Shown here in pieces: positions 60,031 to 64,000 of a stretch of 64,000 nucleotides of DNA. The notes below the pieces were generated by a model that worked only from the letters and a program-made list of their open reading frames with translations, was not told where the DNA came from and ran no database searches. Every line of letters starts with the position of its first letter. Position 1 is the first letter of the stretch. Origin of the DNA: Planctomycetota bacterium (GTDB taxonomy: Bacteria; Planctomycetota; Phycisphaerae; SM23-33); assembly GCA_022705325.1 (NCBI GenBank), contig JAKJER010000007.1, forward strand, positions 1 through 64,000, given 5' to 3'. Both the position numbers and the translations under genes were made by a program.

Positions 60031-63000
60031 GTCGGGGGTTCCCGGATACGTTGACCTCTGCGACCTGCTCCTGGCGCCGTGCACGCCGGCCGAACGTCTT
60101 CTCGATGAGCACGTAGAACAGCGGCGTGAAGACGACCACGAGAATCGTCCCCGTGACCATGCCGCCCAGCAGGGCCGTGCCGATCGGGATCATGCTGCCG
60201 GCGCCGGCCCCGGTGGCGATGGCCAGGGGGATCACCGACAGGCCGGTCGTCAGGGCGGTCATCAGGATGGGGCGGAAGCGGAGCTTGACGGCCTCGACGG
60301 AAGCGGCGATCAGGTCGGCGCCCTCGGTCATGCGGTCCTTGGCGAACTGCACGATCAGGATGGCGTTCTTGATGGTCAGGCCCAGCGTGTTCAACATGCC
60401 GATCTGGAAGTAGATGTCGCTGGGCAGGGCCCGAAGCGAGCAGGCCAGAACGCTCCCGACGGCGCCCAGGGGGAGCACCATGAGGACCGCGATGGGGATG
60501 GGCCAGCTCTCGTACAGCGCCGCCAGGTAGAGGAACATCACAAAGACCGCGAACGCGTAGAGCAGCGGCGCCTGGGACGTTCCCTGGCGCTCCTGATACG
60601 ACAGCCCCGTCCAGTCGTAGCCGGTCCCCCTGGGCAGCTTGGAGGCGATCTCCTCCATGGCCTGCATGGCCTCGCCCGAGCTGTGACCGGGCGAGGGCTC
60701 GGCCCAGATGTTCAAGGAGGGGAACCCGTTGAATCGTTCCAGCCGGGGCGATCCGCTGGTCCAATGCCCGGTCGCAAACGAGGCGAAGGGCACCATCTTT
60801 CCGGCGGTGTTGCGGACGTACAGCTTGTTGAGGTCCTCCGGCAGCATGCGGTGCGGCGCGTCCGCCTGGGCGTAGACGCGTTTGACCCGCCCGCCCTGGA
60901 TGAAGTCATTGACGTAGGCGCTGCCGAAGGCGGCCGAGATGGTGTTGTGGATCGAGTTGATGGACAGTCCCTGCGAGCCCGCCTCGGCCCAGTCCACGTC
61001 GATGCGGTACTGGGGCTCGTCTTCCATCCCGTTGGGGCGGACGCGCGCCAGCCTCAGGTCCCGCGCCGCCAGTTGCAGAAGCTGGTTGCGGGCGTTCATG
61101 AGTGCGGCATGTCCGATGCCTCCCCGGTCCACCAGTTGGAAGTCCACGCCCTGGGCATTGCCCAACTCGACGACGGCCGGCGGCGGGAACGCGAAGACCA
61201 GGGCGTTTCGCATCTGCGAGAAGGTGGCCATGGCCCGTCCCGCAACCGCCTTGACCCTCAGGTCCGCCCGGTCGCGGAGATTCCAGTCCCTGAGCTTGAT
61301 GAACACCATGCCGTTGTTCTGGCCCCGACCGGAGAACCCGAACCCGGCGATGGTCATGCAGGACTCCACCGCCTCCTTCTCTTTCTCCAGGAAGTGCCGC
61401 CCGACCCGGTCGGCGACCGCCTGCGTCTGCTCCAGCGTCGTGCCCGTGGGCATGAGGATCTGGGCCAGCATCATCCCCTGGTCCTCGTCGGGCAGGTAGC
61501 CCGTAGGCATGCGGGCGAAGAGGAAGCCCAGGCCCGCCACGATCAGCGCGAAGAGCAGGACATAGCGAAGTCTCCGCGCGAGGACGTGCCCGACCACCCT
61601 GACCACCAGGCCCCGGAAGCGGAAGAAGCCCCGGTCGAACCACAGGAAGAACGGACGCAGGAACCAGATCGCGTTCTCGGCCGGTTCGTGCCCCTTGGGC
61701 ACGGGCCTGAGGATGGACGCGCACAACACCGGCGTGAGCACCAGGGCCACCACCACCGACAGCACCATCGACGAGCAGATGGTGATGGCGAACTGGCGAT
61801 AGATCACTCCGGTCGAGCCGGGGAAGAAGGCGATCGGGCCGAACAGCGCCGTCAGCACCAGGCCGATCCCGATCAGGGCGCTGGTGATCTGTCCCATGCT
61901 CTTGGCGGTCGCCTCGCGGGCGGAGATGCCTTCCTCGCTCATGATCCGCTCGACGTTCTCCACCACGACGATGGCGTCGTCCACCAGCATGCCGATCGAC
62001 AAGACCATGGCGAACATGGTCAACATGTTGATCGAGAACCCGAACAATCCCAGCGCCCCGAACGTGCCCAGCACCACGACGGGAACGGCGATCGTCGGGA
62101 TCAGCGTGGCCCGCAGGTTGCCCATGAACAGCCACATCACCAGGAACACCAGCACGATGGCTTCGAGCAGGGTCTTGACCACCTCCCAGATGGACACCTT
62201 GATGAACGGCGTGGTGTCATACGGATAGATGACCTTCATCCCGGCGGGGAAGTAATGGCTCATCTCGGCCAACTTCGACTTCACCGCGTCGGCGGTGTCC
62301 AGGGCGTTGGCCCCGGGCGCCTGGCGGATTCCCATAGCCGCCGACGGCATGCCGTTGTAGAACGCCTCGATGGCGTAGGATTCGGTGCCCAGTTCCGTCC
62401 GCCCCACGTCCTTGACCCGCACCCAGGAGCCGTCGGCGTTGATGCGGATGGGGATGTCGGCGAATTCCTCGGGCGTCTTGAGAAGACTCTGGACGATGAT
62501 GGAGGAGTTCAGGCGCTGCCCGGGCACGGCCGGGGCGCCTCCGAACTGCCCCGCGGAGACTTCCACGTTGTAGGCCCGCAGGGCCAGGAGCACGTCCTCC
62601 ATCGTCAGGTGGAAATCGGTCAGCTTGTCGGGATCCAGCCAGACGCGCATGGCGTACTGCGAGCCGAAGTTCTCGACCTCGCCCACCCCCGGCACGCGGG
62701 CCAGCACCTTCTCCAGCGAGGACTGAGCGTAGTCCCGCAGGTCGTCGCCGGTCATGCTGGCGTCTTCGCTCACCAGGCCTACGATGAGCAGGTAATTGCG
62801 GGTGGACTTGCTGACCTTGATGCCGGTCCGCTGGACCACCTCCGGCAAGCTCGCCATGGCGAGTTGGAGTTTGTTCTGCACCTTGGCCCAGGCTAGGTCC
62901 GGGTCCGTTCCGGGCTTGAAGGTCAACTCGATCCGCGAGGCGCCGGACGAGTCGCTGGTCCCCGAGATGTACAGCATGTCCTCAAACCCGGTCATCTTCT

Positions 63001-63202
63001 GCTCGATGATCTGCGTGACGGTGTTCTCCACCGTCTCGGCCGAGGCGCCGGGATAGAAGGAATCGATGGCAATGGCGGGTGGGGCGATCGGAGGGTATTG
63101 CGATATGGGCAGGAGGTAGATGGCCATCGCGCCCGCCGCCATGATGACGATGGCAATGACCCAGGCGAACACCGGCCGATCGAGGAAGAATTTCGATAGC
63201 AT
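60023..63202 (-). CDS. RND efflux transporter, HAE1 (AcrB) type
   Basis: 1059 residues, the normal length of an AcrB-type pump. The N terminus LSKFFLDRPVFAWVIAIVIM begins the first helix. Two six-helix sets flank large periplasmic loops. The proton-relay aspartates are present in MLVDDAIVVVENVER (about residues 408-409). QYPPIAPPAI and PGASAETVENTVTQIIEQ in the first loop are family signatures. Likely exports hydrophobic drugs, bile-salt-like compounds or dyes by proton antiport; the substrate range cannot be read. It is 14 bases after the adaptor gene. Confidence 0.96.
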   Translation of the reverse strand: MLSKFFLDRPVFAWVIAIVIMAAGAMAIYLLPISQYPPIAPPAIAIDSFYPGASAETVENTVTQIIEQKMTGFEDMLYISGTSDSSGASRIELTFKPGTDPDLAWAKVQNKLQLAMASLPEVVQRTGIKVSKSTRNYLLIVGLVSEDASMTGDDLRDYAQSSLEKVLARVPGVGEVENFGSQYAMRVWLDPDKLTDFHLTMEDVLLALRAYNVEVSAGQFGGAPAVPGQRLNSSIIVQSLLKTPEEFADIPIRINADGSWVRVKDVGRTELGTESYAIEAFYNGMPSAAMGIRQAPGANALDTADAVKSKLAEMSHYFPAGMKVIYPYDTTPFIKVSIWEVVKTLLEAIVLVFLVMWLFMGNLRATLIPTIAVPVVVLGTFGALGLFGFSINMLTMFAMVLSIGMLVDDAIVVVENVERIMSEEGISAREATAKSMGQITSALIGIGLVLTALFGPIAFFPGSTGVIYRQFAITICSSMVLSVVVALVLTPVLCASILRPVPKGHEPAENAIWFLRPFFLWFDRGFFRFRGLVVRVVGHVLARRLRYVLLFALIVAGLGFLFARMPTGYLPDEDQGMMLAQILMPTGTTLEQTQAVADRVGRHFLEKEKEAVESCMTIAGFGFSGRGQNNGMVFIKLRDWNLRDRADLRVKAVAGRAMATFSQMRNALVFAFPPPAVVELGNAQGVDFQLVDRGGIGHAALMNARNQLLQLAARDLRLARVRPNGMEDEPQYRIDVDWAEAGSQGLSINSIHNTISAAFGSAYVNDFIQGGRVKRVYAQADAPHRMLPEDLNKLYVRNTAGKMVPFASFATGHWTSGSPRLERFNGFPSLNIWAEPSPGHSSGEAMQAMEEIASKLPRGTGYDWTGLSYQERQGTSQAPLLYAFAVFVMFLYLAALYESWPIPIAVLMVLPLGAVGSVLACSLRALPSDIYFQIGMLNTLGLTIKNAILIVQFAKDRMTEGADLIAASVEAVKLRFRPILMTALTTGLSVIPLAIATGAGAGSMIPIGTALLGGMVTGTILVVVFTPLFYVLIEKTFGRRARRQEQVAEVNVSGNPRHE

Positions 63203-63216
63203 GTGTGACGACTCCG

Positions 63217-64000
63217 TCAGTCAGCTTTTGTGGCGGGTCCGGAGGCGGGTTTGGTGGACGCACTGTCGGGCTTGGCTGCGGCCAGCGGGACGGCACGGAC
63301 GGGCATGCCCGGGCGGACCCGCTGGAGGCCCTCGACAATCACCCGGTCGCCGACGGACAGCCCTTTGGACACCAGCCATCGGTCCGTCACCGTCCGGTCC
63401 AGCGTGAGCATCCGCACCTGCGCCACGCCGGACTGGTCAACGATCAAGGCCAGGGGGTTGCCCTTGGGGTCGCGCGAGACGGCCTGCTGGGGCACCAGGA
63501 TCGCGTTCTCGTTCACGCCCTCGGTCACCACGGCCCGCACGAACATGCCGGGCAGGAGGACATTGTCCGGATTGGGGAATACCATCCGGAGAATGAAGGA
63601 CCCGGTGGACGGGTCGACCGTGACATCCCGGAACTGGAGCGTCCCATGGAGCGGATAGACGCTGTTGTCCTCCAGGATGAGTTTCACGCTGTTCCTGCTG
63701 GCGTCCTGCGACAGGCGCCCGTCCGCCAGGCGCCGTTGCAGCCTGAGCAGGTCGGTGGTGGCACGCGGCACGTCCACGTAGACGCGGTTGAGTTGCTGGA
63801 TGGTGGCCAGGGGGACCGGTTGATGCGCCGTCACCAGGGCGCCGGTCGTGATGGCGGATCGCCCGATCCGCCCGTCAATGGGCGCCTTGACCTGGGTATA
63901 GCCCAGATTGATCTTGGCGGTTCGCAGCCCGGCCTCGGCGCTGCCGATGCCGGCCTGCGCGCTCTGGACGGCCGACTCGGCCTTCTGGATGTCGGCCAGG
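63217..64000 (-). CDS. RND periplasmic adaptor (MFP), 5' end beyond window
   Basis: 261 residues of the C-terminal part are visible; the frame is open through base 64000, so the true start lies outside. The visible N-terminal segment is a coiled-coil hairpin end (LADIQKAESAVQSAQA), followed by LGYTQVKAPIDGRIGRSAIT (lipoyl half), the QQLNRVYVDVP beta-barrel and a membrane-proximal domain (LPGMFVRAVVTEG, LTLDRTVTDRWLVSKGLSVGDRVIVEGLQRV), as in AcrA/MexA. The C terminus is a short Ala/Lys/Ser tail. It bridges the inner-membrane pump and the outer-membrane channel. Confidence 0.94.
   Translation of the reverse strand, partial: LADIQKAESAVQSAQAGIGSAEAGLRTAKINLGYTQVKAPIDGRIGRSAITTGALVTAHQPVPLATIQQLNRVYVDVPRATTDLLRLQRRLADGRLSQDASRNSVKLILEDNSVYPLHGTLQFRDVTVDPSTGSFILRMVFPNPDNVLLPGMFVRAVVTEGVNENAILVPQQAVSRDPKGNPLALIVDQSGVAQVRMLTLDRTVTDRWLVSKGLSVGDRVIVEGLQRVRPGMPVRAVPLAAAKPDSASTKPASGPATKAD

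Overview
The window is about 64 kb of high-GC bacterial DNA. Several traits point to a planctomycete, probably of the Phycisphaerae type (inference). These are three stand-alone pseudopilin-like proteins (FTLVELL/FSLVELL), a PEP-CTERM protein, a hydrazine-synthase-alpha-related (HzsA-related) cytochrome-like protein, a Tat-exported Gfo/Idh/MocA oxidoreductase, very large secreted proteins of unknown function, and abundant short intergenic repeats. Enzymes for lipid A and LPS heptose synthesis, OmpA-type and beta-barrel proteins and an RND efflux pump show a Gram-negative type outer membrane.

Layout. 1-2781: two nearly identical tandem DUF4139-like genes, the first cut by the window edge. 2870-3652: a pseudopilin. 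3846-9102: lpxK, hldE and gmhB, then an orphan sensor histidine kinase; the gaps between these genes are filled by short repeats. 9200-10155: two small paralogous secreted proteins. 10309-16905 (all minus): a PDZ protein, serS, a coiled-coil membrane protein, DAHP synthase, a small membrane protein and a shikimate-kinase-like gene. 16906-17477: the only gene-free stretch above 300 bases. It has a good sigma70-like promoter, many stem-loops and a strong intrinsic terminator just before nusA, so it is either a structured RNA or an attenuating leader. 17478-28510: a translation and transcription cluster (nusA, infB, DUF503, rbfA), then an endonuclease-III-like protein with a lysine-rich tail, hisG, a 1112-residue TPR lipoprotein and a YebC regulator.

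28594-32973 (minus) is an envelope group: a fusion of a periplasmic-binding-like domain with OmpA, two related anchored coiled-coil proteins, and a porin-like barrel. 33177-35812 holds a sialate O-acetylesterase-like enzyme and a convergent GH43-like beta-propeller protein. 35959-38075 holds a PEP-CTERM protein and a pseudopilin. 38224-51149 (minus) is a probable five-gene operon: pseudopilin, zinc-ribbon membrane protein, an 1132-residue protein, a 2473-residue protein and rsmE. The two large proteins share one architecture and the larger looks like two such units fused end to end. This is the best candidate here for an undescribed system. 51275-54259 is the HzsA-related gene, with an array of four short palindromes inside its coding sequence. 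54457-57723 holds the Tat oxidoreductase and a HEAT-repeat protein. 57939-64000 (minus) is a tripartite efflux operon (adaptor, RND pump, outer-membrane channel) followed by a TetR regulator.

Family assignments come from reading motifs and from memory of the families; no database search was run. No tRNA, rRNA, CRISPR array, transposase or phage gene was recognised.
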